Source: Pseudomonadota bacterium (GTDB taxonomy: Bacteria; Pseudomonadota; Alphaproteobacteria; Rickettsiales; Midichloriaceae). Taken from it: a stretch of 64,000 nt of DNA. Position 1 is the stretch's first letter; each line of letters begins with the position of its first letter. Shown here one piece after another: positions 8,267-16,466 of the stretch. The stretch is from contig JAFECK010000001.1 of assembly GCA_018242185.1 (NCBI GenBank), forward strand, positions 1 to 64,000, written 5' to 3'. The translations under genes and the position numbers were made by a program. The notes beneath the pieces were generated by a model. The model saw only the letters and a program-made list of their open reading frames with translations. It was not told where the DNA came from and did no database searches.

Positions 8267-10153
8267 ATGAGCTTTGAGTCGCTATCAGAGGATTTTGCTA
8301 CCCCCAGCCAAAGTTCCAATACTGAAACGGAGTTACTTACACCATCTAAAAGCGCTGAAACAATGGGCACCAGTGGCGCTGATATCTTGGGCGCAGCACT
8401 TAATGGTGCAAAACACGAAGCAGTTGGCAAACTTAACCACATGCAAAAAAAATATGAGCATAGCAACTTCCAGAGGGTTGATGATCTGCTGCTTAGCAAA
8501 GGTTTAATATCTAGAGACCAAATAGCCGTGGCTCAGAAAGAGTTGAGCAAATCTAGCAACACTGCAACTATCGGGGAAATATTGGTAGAGTTAGGCTTCA
8601 TCACCCATACAGCTTTGGCTGAAGTATTGTCAGAAGCCTCAGGCATTCGAACCTTCGACATCAACGCATCATCTTTGGACGTTGCATTGGTGCGGCGCAT
8701 CCCTAAAAACGTGGCTCAGCAGCATAAGATAATACCGATCGCTTTTGATGGGCATGACTTAACGGTGGCTACCCCTGATGTATACAACATAGTGGCTTTT
8801 GATCAGATAAAGAAATATTTCAATAAACAAATCGTGGTCACACCGCAATTTGCTAACGAAGGGGTGATTGCTGAGACTATAGACAGGTATTTCGAATATG
8901 AGATGAGCATAACCGGGATATTAAGAGAGATAGAGGAAGAGCACGCCAATAATAAAACTATCTCCGGTGAAGAAAGCGGGTATGTTAACCCTACCGTACG
9001 TTTGGTGGATGCTATATTCTCTGATGCAATAAAACGGGGGGTTTCGGATATACACTTTGAACCAGAGCAAAACTTTGTCCGCTTACGGTATAGAATAGAC
9101 GGAATCCTCCAACCTATGCTTACTTTCCACAAAGACTATTGGCCAGCAATTGCGGTACGGATCAAGATCGTTGCTGGCATGAATATAGCTGAAACCAGAA
9201 ACCCGCAAGATGGGCGGATTGGATATAATGTGCTTGGCAGGTCTGTAGACTTTAGAGTATCTAGCCAGCCCACGGTATATGGGGAAAATATTGTGGCCAG
9301 AATTTTAGATAAAAGCCGCTCTCTTATGAGCATCGATGAGTTAGGCTTGAGTGATCATAACAAGAAGCAGCTCCTTAGGCTACTGAAGCGTCCGGAAGGC
9401 ATTGTGATTCTAACCGGCCCAACTGGTTGTGGCAAGACTACTACCTTATATTCGGTGCTCAACTATCTCAATAAGACAGACGTAAATATCATGACCCTAG
9501 AAGATCCCGTAGAGTACCAACTACCGCTTATTAGACAAAGCGGTGTAAAAGATGGCACTTCAATGAGTTTCGCCAATGGAGTTAGGTCTATGCTTCGCCA
9601 AGACCCGGATATAATATTCGTAGGCGAAGTACGTGACCCGGATACCGCGACCATGACTATACGAGCAGCTATGACTGGGCATTTGGTGTTTACCACACTA
9701 CACACCAATGATGCCTTGGGCATTATACCTAGGCTTGTAGATTTAGGTATACGCCCTGCTCTACTTTCTGGCTCAATAATCTGTTCTATTGCACAGCGCT
9801 TAGCCAGGCGGCTCTGCTCTTATTGCAAAGAGGAATATACCGCCTCTGCTGAGGACTGCCAGATTTTAGGCCTTAATACAAAGACGCCACCTAAGTTATG
9901 GCGGCATATTGGTTGTGAACATTGTTATCACTCTGGTTATAAGGGGCGCATAGCAATACACGAAGTTCTGGCGATCGATCGAGAAATCGATGACATGATA
10001 GCACATGAGGCTTCCCATAAAGAGATAATGCGTTATGCTGAAAATAATGGGTTCATTAGTATGGCAAGTGATGGAATACAAAAGGCGCTTGCGGGAACTA
10101 CCGATGTTGAGGAGTTAATCAATACAGTAAACCTAACTCATAATTTGCACTAA
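8267..10153 (+). CDS. pilB: type IV pilus / type II secretion assembly ATPase (PilB/GspE family)
   Basis: The cytoplasmic hexameric motor that powers pilin polymerisation. Residues about 70-210 form the N-terminal MshEN/GspE domain (LLSKGLISRDQIA, later LVELGFIT). The Walker A box GPTGCGKTTT is near 383-392, the Asp box and Walker B stretch MLRQDPDIIFVGEVRD near 442-457, and the His box TTLHTND near 475. Two CxxC pairs near residues 515 and 548 form the zinc knuckle of PilB/GspE extension ATPases. It has 628 residues with a disordered first 60. pilC follows after 18 bp. No PilT-type retraction ATPase is seen in the window. Confidence 0.92.
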   Translation: MSFESLSEDFATPSQSSNTETELLTPSKSAETMGTSGADILGAALNGAKHEAVGKLNHMQKKYEHSNFQRVDDLLLSKGLISRDQIAVAQKELSKSSNTATIGEILVELGFITHTALAEVLSEASGIRTFDINASSLDVALVRRIPKNVAQQHKIIPIAFDGHDLTVATPDVYNIVAFDQIKKYFNKQIVVTPQFANEGVIAETIDRYFEYEMSITGILREIEEEHANNKTISGEESGYVNPTVRLVDAIFSDAIKRGVSDIHFEPEQNFVRLRYRIDGILQPMLTFHKDYWPAIAVRIKIVAGMNIAETRNPQDGRIGYNVLGRSVDFRVSSQPTVYGENIVARILDKSRSLMSIDELGLSDHNKKQLLRLLKRPEGIVILTGPTGCGKTTTLYSVLNYLNKTDVNIMTLEDPVEYQLPLIRQSGVKDGTSMSFANGVRSMLRQDPDIIFVGEVRDPDTATMTIRAAMTGHLVFTTLHTNDALGIIPRLVDLGIRPALLSGSIICSIAQRLARRLCSYCKEEYTASAEDCQILGLNTKTPPKLWRHIGCEHCYHSGYKGRIAIHEVLAIDREIDDMIAHEASHKEIMRYAENNGFISMASDGIQKALAGTTDVEELINTVNLTHNLH

Positions 10154-10171
10154 TTTTGTCTTGAGGGGAAG

Positions 10172-11371
10172 ATGGCTATATACATATACAAAGCGATGGA
10201 TGCAGAAGGTAACATCGTTGGCGGTAAAAGTAGTGCGCGGGGAGAGGATGAACTTGCTAGCAGACTGCGTGAAGCAGGACTAGAAATTCTAAGCTGCCAA
10301 CAACAGAAGGCTAACGTGTGGTCACCGTGGAATAAGGTCAGCCTTAAAGAGCTTATTTTGATATGCGTACATATACATCAATTGGATAAGGCAGGAGTGT
10401 CTATTTTGGACTCAATTGCCGACTTGCGCGACAACAGCGATTCCCCCATAGTGCGTACCGTTATGATGGACATACATGAGGGCTTGAAAAATGGCAAATC
10501 TCTATCCACTGCTATGGCCGAACATCCTAACGTATTCGACAACCTTTTTATTAGTTTGGTAGAAGCAAGTGAGAAGACTGGTAGTTTTGCCGATGCTTTC
10601 GAACACCTGGAAACGCACCTGAGATGGGTGCTTGCTTTGCGCAATAAAATTAAAGGTGCAACTTATTATCCAATCTTCCTATTCCTGCTTATGATTGCAG
10701 TAACTTTAGTTATGATGACCTACGTGGTGCCTAAGCTTACGGTGTTTCTGGTGGCGCAAAATATATCCTTGCCGTTCTATACGTTAGCGCTTATGGCCTT
10801 TTCCAACTTCATCCTAAATTACTGGTATTTAGTGATAAGCGTGCCCATCATTACCTATATAGGGTTGCAAGTAGGTTGCGCCTATTTCCCAGAGTTGCGT
10901 AAAAAGATAGATTTATTGAAGTTAAGAACACCATGGCTTGGTCCACTTCTGATGAAAGTGGAAATGGCCAGATTTTGTAGGTTCTTTGGGGTAACTTATA
11001 AGAGTGGCATGGGAGTATTGGATTGTCTTTATACAGCAGGTAATGTAGTCGGGAACACCGTTATCCGCGAACACATAGACTCTGTAGCGGCAGCAGTTGG
11101 CTCGGGAGCTAAGTTGACGTCTGCGCTGAAAAATTCAAAACAGTTCCCTAGTATAGTGATTAGGATGTTTGAGGTAGGCGAGGAAAGCGGCGCTGTGGAC
11201 AGCTCTTTAAAACATGTTAATGAATTCTATGATGCGGAGATCAACGAATCTATAGATAGCTTTATTGGCATACTGCAGCCAGCACTTACCATATTTATGG
11301 GCTTATTGCTGCTGTGGATCACGATATCTGTATTTGGTCCAGTCTACTCAAGCTTTGGCGCTATGAGGTAG
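10172..11371 (+). CDS. pilC: type IV pilus inner-membrane platform protein (PilC/GspF family)
   Basis: A polytopic platform protein that couples the ATPase to the growing pilus. It has the typical 399 residues with two T2SSF domains, each a cytoplasmic helical bundle followed by membrane segments. Membrane helices fall near residues 168-190, 205-232 and 372-392. SEKTGSFADAFEHL (near 133-146) and its second-half counterpart EVGEESGAVDSSLKHV (near 333-348) mark the duplicated domain. It forms an operon with the upstream ATPase and ends at a bidirectional hairpin terminator. Confidence 0.92.
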   Translation: MAIYIYKAMDAEGNIVGGKSSARGEDELASRLREAGLEILSCQQQKANVWSPWNKVSLKELILICVHIHQLDKAGVSILDSIADLRDNSDSPIVRTVMMDIHEGLKNGKSLSTAMAEHPNVFDNLFISLVEASEKTGSFADAFEHLETHLRWVLALRNKIKGATYYPIFLFLLMIAVTLVMMTYVVPKLTVFLVAQNISLPFYTLALMAFSNFILNYWYLVISVPIITYIGLQVGCAYFPELRKKIDLLKLRTPWLGPLLMKVEMARFCRFFGVTYKSGMGVLDCLYTAGNVVGNTVIREHIDSVAAAVGSGAKLTSALKNSKQFPSIVIRMFEVGEESGAVDSSLKHVNEFYDAEINESIDSFIGILQPALTIFMGLLLLWITISVFGPVYSSFGAMR

Positions 11372-11372
11372 C

Positions 11373-11394
11373 AAAAGCCTATAAATAGGCTTTT
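11373..11394. terminator. bidirectional terminator between pilC and the ankyrin-like gene
   Basis: AAAAGCCTA (11373-11381) and TAGGCTTTT (11386-11394) form a 9-bp stem with a TAAA loop. T residues end each strand, so it can serve both convergent genes, whose stops lie at 11371 and 11400. Confidence 0.7.
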
Positions 11395-11399
11395 ATCTC

Positions 11400-12044
11400 T
11401 TAGGCCAAGACCACTTCACATATAGCAACTTCTGGAATCATAGAAATGTTTTCTACAGTTGCTTGTTGGTTCGCTGTATCAATGTATGGCTGTATGATAT
11501 CTGTCACAGTGCTGCTATAGTTGTTATATGCTTCGTAATCAAAACCGTATCCTTCTGTTTTTGTCCAAAAGTCATTTGGCTGCCATGGATTCTCGTACAT
11601 ACCGTTGAAGTAATGACTTTCAGCAAGCTCTTGTGGAATATGGATATGAATTCTACCAAATCCATCGGAATATGAGTCAAGCGCGATTTCTAACACTTTG
11701 CTCGCATCGGCTCCTTTATCTAGGTAATGATTTAGATTATGAAGGTTATCGTCGAATAGACTAGAAATAGCTAGGAAGTTAACATCCGCGCCGTTATGGA
11801 GCAGATAGTCTTCTACTTCTGAGCCATACGGAGCGTAATACCGGGCCATGTCATTAAGATCAAAATAATTCTGAATAGTTGTGCTATTTAAGATCCCAGC
11901 AACTAGCGCAACATCATTGCTGCTAACAGCGTTGCTAAGAAGCGAATAATAATCCCATGTAGGGCAAATATAGTCATGCCAACCGTATGGCATGTCAACT
12001 ATTGGAAACTGATCAATCATTTGTTGTTCGTAATTAGTGTTCAT
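11400..12044 (-). CDS. ankyrin-like protein, degenerate repeats
   Basis: A 214-residue acidic, Tyr/Asn-rich protein with no signal peptide or membrane segment. Two stretches look like weak ankyrin helices: EVEDYLLHNGADVNFLA (near 76-92) and NLNHYLDKGADASKVLE (near 103-119), with the GAD turn of ankyrin repeats. The C-terminal half has no recognised fold. It has its own strong promoter and sits alone between convergent pilC and a GNAT gene. Ankyrin proteins are common secreted effectors in Rickettsiales, but nothing here proves export. Confidence 0.65.
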   Translation of the reverse strand: MNTNYEQQMIDQFPIVDMPYGWHDYICPTWDYYSLLSNAVSSNDVALVAGILNSTTIQNYFDLNDMARYYAPYGSEVEDYLLHNGADVNFLAISSLFDDNLHNLNHYLDKGADASKVLEIALDSYSDGFGRIHIHIPQELAESHYFNGMYENPWQPNDFWTKTEGYGFDYEAYNNYSSTVTDIIQPYIDTANQQATVENISMIPEVAICEVVLA

Positions 12045-12080
12045 TTTATTTTCCCCAAATAGAGTTAAAGCACTGCCGTC

Positions 12081-12109
12081 AGTGTATCAGAGCACCACTG
12101 CTTTGTCAA
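12081..12109 (-). promoter_or_regulatory. strong sigma-70-like promoter of the ankyrin-like gene
   Basis: On the minus strand a perfect TTGACA (12104-12109) is separated by 17 bp from TACACT (12081-12086). Transcription would begin near 12074, 30 nt before the start codon. A CTTTAC/GTAAAG hairpin (about 12111-12124) lies just upstream and could end the GNAT-side transcript or bind a regulator. Confidence 0.6.
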
Positions 12110-12140
12110 GCTTTACCAGTAAAGGGTTAAAAAACAGCGC

Positions 12141-12686
12141 TTAATTGTCGTTATTTTTAATTATATATAAAATATGCCTAGATAGTGGGTGGTCCAGCGG
12201 CAAGTTCGGATGGGCAAAATCGCCAGCTAGATCTTGCCTCATACCTATTTTCTCCATAACCCTGCGCGAACGCGTATTACTTGGGACAGTGAAAGAGACT
12301 ATTTCTTTCAGAGCTACAACATTGAAGCCATATTCCAAGCAAGCTTTTGCCCCTTCTGTTGCATACCCTTTACCCCAGCTATCTGAGGCTAAGCGCCAGC
12401 CTATCTCTACAGCTGGCGTAAAGTGCGCCTCAAACCTTGGAATATTCAAGCCAATGAACCCTATCATCTCACCGCTCTCTTTGACCTCAACCGCAAAAAG
12501 CCCAAATTTATGCTCTGCTATACCCGCATTACACTGAGTCATAAACTCTCGAACCTGCTCCATGGTAAGCGGCCCCATAAGAAACTCTAGAACTTTAGTA
12601 TCTTGGTTTATACGCCAGTAGCTATCGGCATCCTCTTTTTTCCAGGTACGCAATAAAAGTCGATCAGTTTCGATTATAGTCGGCAT
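12141..12686 (-). CDS. GNAT family N-acetyltransferase (RimJ/RimL type)
   Basis: A cytosolic acetyl-CoA-dependent acetyltransferase of the Acetyltransf_3 branch that includes the ribosomal protein N-acetyltransferases. The start TDRLLLRTWKKEDADSY is typical. The acetyl-CoA stretch GWRLASDSWGKGYATEGAKA is near residues 96-115, followed by VPSNTRSRRVMEKIGM near 136-151. The 181 residues are the usual length. The substrate is unknown; it could be a ribosomal protein, a small molecule or a drug. Confidence 0.85.
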   Translation of the reverse strand: MPTIIETDRLLLRTWKKEDADSYWRINQDTKVLEFLMGPLTMEQVREFMTQCNAGIAEHKFGLFAVEVKESGEMIGFIGLNIPRFEAHFTPAVEIGWRLASDSWGKGYATEGAKACLEYGFNVVALKEIVSFTVPSNTRSRRVMEKIGMRQDLAGDFAHPNLPLDHPLSRHILYIIKNNDN

Positions 12687-12843
12687 GGCAGTTTGTTTAT
12701 CTAGTAAAAATTTCTACGATGCAATTCATACACTACTCCTGCAAACAATGAAAGCGGCACTTGAAGAACTTTCAATAATCGTGCGTACAATTCTCGCTTC
12801 CCACCATAATCCACGCTCAAACCCATCGGCCTTCATCACGCCC

Positions 12844-13290
12844 TTACGCCCTAGACAATTTCTCCACTCTAATGCTATGTCTCCCAGCTGCAAAAGGGGT
12901 TTGCAAAAACGTGTCTACAATCTCTCGTGCTAATTTTTCCGATATAAATCTAGCGCCTAATACCAATACATTGGCATCATTGTGCTCTCTCGCCAATCTC
13001 GCATACTCTAAGCTATTGCACAATGCTGCACGTATGTGCATATGGCGATTGGCAGTGATGCTCATGCCAATACCTGTGCCGCATACCAATATTCCCCTAG
13101 CGCTTGGAATAGGCTCCATAGTACGAGCTAGTTTCACCGCATAATCTGGATAATCTACAGATTCTTCTGTCTGTGTACCTAGGTCAATCACTTCTGCTCC
13201 CAGCCCAATAAGATGCTGGGCAAGTATTTTTTTCATTGCGAAGCCTGCGTGATCTGAGGCGATGAAAATCTGATTATTTGATGATCTCAT
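12844..13290 (-). CDS. rpiB: ribose-5-phosphate isomerase B
   Basis: Interconverts ribose 5-phosphate and ribulose 5-phosphate in the pentose phosphate pathway. The RpiB/LacAB fold is clear: FIASDHAGFAMKK near the N-terminus, the catalytic Cys in ILVCGTGIGMSI (near residues 67-78), and LCNSLEYARLAREHNDANVL (near 90-109). The length of 148 residues is normal. Its 5' end overlaps the stop of the SH3 protein gene by 17 bases. The 157 bp downstream, up to the GNAT gene, hold nothing I can identify. Confidence 0.95.
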   Translation of the reverse strand: MRSSNNQIFIASDHAGFAMKKILAQHLIGLGAEVIDLGTQTEESVDYPDYAVKLARTMEPIPSARGILVCGTGIGMSITANRHMHIRAALCNSLEYARLAREHNDANVLVLGARFISEKLAREIVDTFLQTPFAAGRHSIRVEKLSRA

Positions 13291-13903
13291 CCGGCATTAC
13301 CCCCCATAAATTTTCTCTACGCGCCCAACCGTTATAGCCCGCTGCTTCTACCTTACACCATTTTTCCTGGCATTTCTTTAATTTCACTATAACTCCAAAC
13401 TCTAGCTTGGCAATCGGATAAGAGCTTTCGTCCGGCTTTCTATATATAATCAATTGCGAATTAGCCTCTGCGTTCACCTGACCATGGTTAGCGATTACTA
13501 CCGCATTGCGTTGCCCAGAAATCAGCGCTTCATGCACCCAGCCATCTTCGCCATCCACATCGCGAATCTTACGCCAGCCTTCAAACTCTGCTATTACTTG
13601 TACTGGATAGCCCCTCTGGCTATATACCCACTTTATGGGGTAGCGATGCCCAGGACCGTTACGCCAGTTTGTCTCCCTGGATTTAAGCGCCACAAATCGT
13701 GGAACTGGCAGACCCGTTGACTTGCCGTACTCTACTTTGTTAATTTCTTTTATTGCTTCCCGCTCATTATCCTCATCATCATTTTCCGCTATTAAAGGCG
13801 CTTTTGTGCCAGGTTTGCCATGAGGCTTAGCCATCACCTCACATATCGAGAAATAGCTGGTGATGATCGCCGCAAGCATAAGCCAATTGAAGTTAACTCG
13901 CAT
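13274..13903 (-). CDS. exported bacterial SH3 domain protein (DUF1058-like)
   Basis: A 209-residue protein with a signal peptide (hydrophobic residues 8-25, likely cleavage after VMA) and two SH3b-type modules. The first runs about 65-135 (ETNWRNGPGHRYPIKW, then GWRKIRDVDGEDGWVH), the second about 150-205 with CQEKWCKVEAAGYNGWARR. Proteins of this kind are widespread in alphaproteobacteria and are thought to act in the periplasm, perhaps binding cell wall. The two cysteines of the second module may form a disulfide. It overlaps coaD upstream and rpiB downstream. Confidence 0.85.
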   Translation of the reverse strand: MRVNFNWLMLAAIITSYFSICEVMAKPHGKPGTKAPLIAENDDEDNEREAIKEINKVEYGKSTGLPVPRFVALKSRETNWRNGPGHRYPIKWVYSQRGYPVQVIAEFEGWRKIRDVDGEDGWVHEALISGQRNAVVIANHGQVNAEANSQLIIYRKPDESSYPIAKLEFGVIVKLKKCQEKWCKVEAAGYNGWARRENLWGVMPDEIIK

Positions 13904-14390
13904 ATTTCTTCCTTAACATTTGCGCCACTTCATGAGAAACAAACCCGCTAACGTCACCACCGAGCTTGGCTATCTGCTTTACAAAACTGGAAGAGATATA
14001 ATGCCCTTGCTCTGTTGCCGGCATAAATATCGTCTCCACCCCGGAATTCAGTTTGTAGTTCATATAAGACATCCTGAATTCGTATTCAAAATCTGATAAG
14101 GCACGCAAGCCCCTTATGATAGCCCTAGCATTGCTCTTAATTGCAAAATCGACCAGTAATCCTTCGAAAGCTTGCACCTCAACATTCGCACTACCCACTC
14201 TTTCTACTTCTCTTTTGGCCATAAACAGCCGCTCTTCCAGGGAGAACTCTATTTTTTTGGTGTTGTTGTTATTAACTATCCCAATAATCAACTGATCAAA
14301 AAGCGCAGCCGCTCTTTTTATCACATCCGAATGCCCATAAGTAATTGGGTCAAATGTCCCTGGGTATATAGCTATTCTCTTTGTCTCCAT
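13893..14390 (-). CDS. coaD: phosphopantetheine adenylyltransferase
   Basis: Catalyses the penultimate step of coenzyme A synthesis, joining ATP and 4'-phosphopantetheine. The nucleotidyl-transferase motifs are intact: YPGTFDPITYGHSDVI near the start, with the TxGH histidine here in YGH, and the C-terminal ISSSFVKQIAKLGGDV. The frame extends to 14417, but the ATG at 14390 has a better ribosome site (AGAGAG) and gives the usual 165 residues. Its end overlaps the SH3 protein gene by 11 bases. Confidence 0.96.
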   Translation of the reverse strand: METKRIAIYPGTFDPITYGHSDVIKRAAALFDQLIIGIVNNNNTKKIEFSLEERLFMAKREVERVGSANVEVQAFEGLLVDFAIKSNARAIIRGLRALSDFEYEFRMSYMNYKLNSGVETIFMPATEQGHYISSSFVKQIAKLGGDVSGFVSHEVAQMLRKKYAS

Positions 14391-14403
14391 AATAATCTCT
14401 CTA

Positions 14404-14976
14404 TTACTTATCACCAAGCTTACAAAAAACTTTCATAAAAGCCACTATGTCAGCAGCAAATACTTTTACATGCTCTAAAGACTCTATATCTACATGTGCT
14501 GCATCATGCAGTACCATAATATGCGGTATCATTATCGCGCCCATAGTTGAAGCAATGCCTCGTATATGTTCTCCACCTTTACTACCACCCACGACCTTAC
14601 TGGTGGTCGCAACAGCAGCCGCCATTGGTTTCCCAGAAAACAGACTATAAATCCGCTCTTCTTTGCTCAGTGAGATTGAAAGCCAATCTATAGCATTTTT
14701 CAGAACTCCAGTAATAGAGCCACAGTATTCGGGAGACACCACGAGCAATCCGTCTGCTTTAGCAACAATATCTCGCATTTGCAATAATTCATGCGGCACG
14801 CCGAACTCTTTGATTATATCCTGATTGAAAAGAGGTAGTTGATATTCCAATAGATCAAGATAAACCATCTCCGCCCCTGAGCCCTGCATCATTGCGCCAA
14901 GAGCATACATCAATCTCTTGTTATATGAAGCATGGCGCAAGCTCCCACAAATCGCTACTATCCTTATTTTTCTCAT
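14404..14976 (-). CDS. NADPH-dependent FMN reductase family flavoprotein
   Basis: A flavodoxin-fold oxidoreductase that binds FMN and uses NAD(P)H to reduce quinones, azo compounds or chromate in related enzymes. The phosphate-binding loop CGSLRHASYNKRLMYAL is near residues 10-26 and the FMN-contacting SPEYCGSITGVLKNAIDWLS near 79-98. It has 190 residues. It lies tightly between rluB and coaD in a minus-strand operon. The true substrate is unknown. Confidence 0.9.
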   Translation of the reverse strand: MRKIRIVAICGSLRHASYNKRLMYALGAMMQGSGAEMVYLDLLEYQLPLFNQDIIKEFGVPHELLQMRDIVAKADGLLVVSPEYCGSITGVLKNAIDWLSISLSKEERIYSLFSGKPMAAAVATTSKVVGGSKGGEHIRGIASTMGAIMIPHIMVLHDAAHVDIESLEHVKVFAADIVAFMKVFCKLGDK

Positions 14977-14980
14977 ACAC

Positions 14981-15736
14981 CTACAACCCCAATGCAGCCA
15001 TTATCGCTCTAACTTTCTCTTGGCTAACTTCCTCTGTTTTAGCCGTGGGCAGATCGCCTAATGCCAAAGACCCATAATCTGTACGGATCAGCCTGCTGAC
15101 ACTCATATCAAAATAGTCAAAAACCTTCCTTATCTCTCTATTTTTGCCTTCTGCTAGACTTACCCTATACCAATTATTAAAGCCTTTATTTTTCACTACC
15201 TCAACATTTATGCTGCCATATCTTATTCCATCAACAGTGATGCCAGCCTTCAAAGCCTTTATATCCTGCGCTTGCAGTCTATGTTGCCCGCCCCCTCGAC
15301 ATAGATATATCCTCTGCAGCTTAGAAGAAGGTAGCTCCATTGCCCTTGCCAGCGTGCCGCTATTTGTAAACAGCAATAATCCTTCCGTATTAAAATCTAG
15401 GCGCCCTATAGAGATAACTCGAGGCAGACTCTTTGGAAGCAGTTCAAACACGGTAGGCCGCCCTTTGCTGTCCTTGTTAGTACATAGGCACCCTCTTGGC
15501 TTATTAAACATCCATAACCTGGTTATGTTGCTTGCTTTTGCTATATCTTTGCCATTTATTTGGATCCTAGCATCCGGGCTAATCTTCACCCCGCACTCCC
15601 TGATTGGCTCCCCCTCCACTAATACCTGACCACTGGTCACTAGCTTCTCGGCATCTCTTCTTGAGCACACTCCGCGTGCAGCTATAACTTTGGCGATGCG
15701 CTCCAACTTCGCTCCATATATGCCGTTATCATCCAT
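14981..15736 (-). CDS. rluB: RluB/RsuA-family rRNA pseudouridine synthase
   Basis: Converts a uridine in rRNA to pseudouridine; the family members act on 23S (RluB) or 16S (RsuA) RNA. An N-terminal S4 RNA-binding domain (LERIAKVIAARGVCSRRDAEKL) precedes the catalytic domain with GRLDFNTEGLLLFTN, which holds the active Asp. The closing EGKNREIRKVFDYF motif is also present. I favour RluB from the overall layout but cannot be sure of the target. The frame opens at 15772 with an alternative start; the ATG at 15736 gives 251 residues and a smaller overlap with the amidotransferase gene. Confidence 0.9.
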   Translation of the reverse strand: MDDNGIYGAKLERIAKVIAARGVCSRRDAEKLVTSGQVLVEGEPIRECGVKISPDARIQINGKDIAKASNITRLWMFNKPRGCLCTNKDSKGRPTVFELLPKSLPRVISIGRLDFNTEGLLLFTNSGTLARAMELPSSKLQRIYLCRGGGQHRLQAQDIKALKAGITVDGIRYGSINVEVVKNKGFNNWYRVSLAEGKNREIRKVFDYFDMSVSRLIRTDYGSLALGDLPTAKTEEVSQEKVRAIMAALGL

Positions 15737-16466
15737 TCTTCTTTCCCTTATATAACCAGCTTGCCCGCACAAAGCTATGCATCAAGTTTCTATCTTGCTC
15801 GCTGCGCATATATTCTGGATGCCACTGTACCCCTATGCAATATGGGTGACTAACATGCTCTATGGCCTCTATAATTCCATCTTCAGCCATGGCTGACACC
15901 TTTAGATGCTTGCCTAATTTATCTACAGCTTGATGGTGAGTGCTGTTCACCTTATATATGGCATCTGCCGCTATGCTATGTAGCAAACTATCTTCCTGGA
16001 CCTTTATATCGTGATGGGGCTGGCATTTTGGGTGCGGTTGCTGGTGCGTCACAGTGCCTCCCTTGTCTGGCACATGCTGGATTAAAGAGCCCCCACTATA
16101 GACGTTGAGCAGCTGCATCCCCCCGCATATCCCTAACACTGGCATACTAATGCTTATCGCGCGCTCTAATAGTGCTATTTCAAAACGGGTCCGACTATCG
16201 ATTACGTTGACCACATACTCTGAGTTAATATCTTGACCGTAATACTTGGGGTGGATATCAAAATCACCGCCGCTAATTAACAGGCCGTCTATAATCTGTG
16301 CGTATTGCTCTATAGCCGCCACATCATACGGTAGCAGCAACGGCACTCCTCCATGTGTTGAGATAGCATCAGCATAATCCACCCTGAGCGCATACCATGG
16401 GTATTTGGAATACAGCTCTTTTTGGGAGTAATCAATAGTGATCCCTATAATGGGCTGCATAGGCAC
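15729..16466 (-). CDS. class I glutamine amidotransferase-like hydrolase (peptidase C26 / PuuD-like)
   Basis: A stand-alone class I GATase domain of the gamma-glutamyl-GABA hydrolase type. The nucleophile is the Cys in GICGGMQLLNV (about residue 114), and the catalytic His-Glu pair is in QWHPEYM (about 218-221). PuuD cleaves gamma-glutamyl-GABA in putrescine breakdown, but no other puu gene is nearby, so the real substrate is open. At 245 residues it fits the family. It abuts dnaB with no gap and overlaps rluB. Confidence 0.87.
   Translation of the reverse strand: MPMQPIIGITIDYSQKELYSKYPWYALRVDYADAISTHGGVPLLLPYDVAAIEQYAQIIDGLLISGGDFDIHPKYYGQDINSEYVVNVIDSRTRFEIALLERAISISMPVLGICGGMQLLNVYSGGSLIQHVPDKGGTVTHQQPHPKCQPHHDIKVQEDSLLHSIAADAIYKVNSTHHQAVDKLGKHLKVSAMAEDGIIEAIEHVSHPYCIGVQWHPEYMRSEQDRNLMHSFVRASWLYKGKKNG

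Noticed and set aside
12685-12933. Plus-strand 82-residue frame between the GNAT and rpiB genes
   Set aside because: It overlaps the 3' end of rpiB, has no ribosome site or family resemblance, and begins at the GNAT start codon on the other strand.
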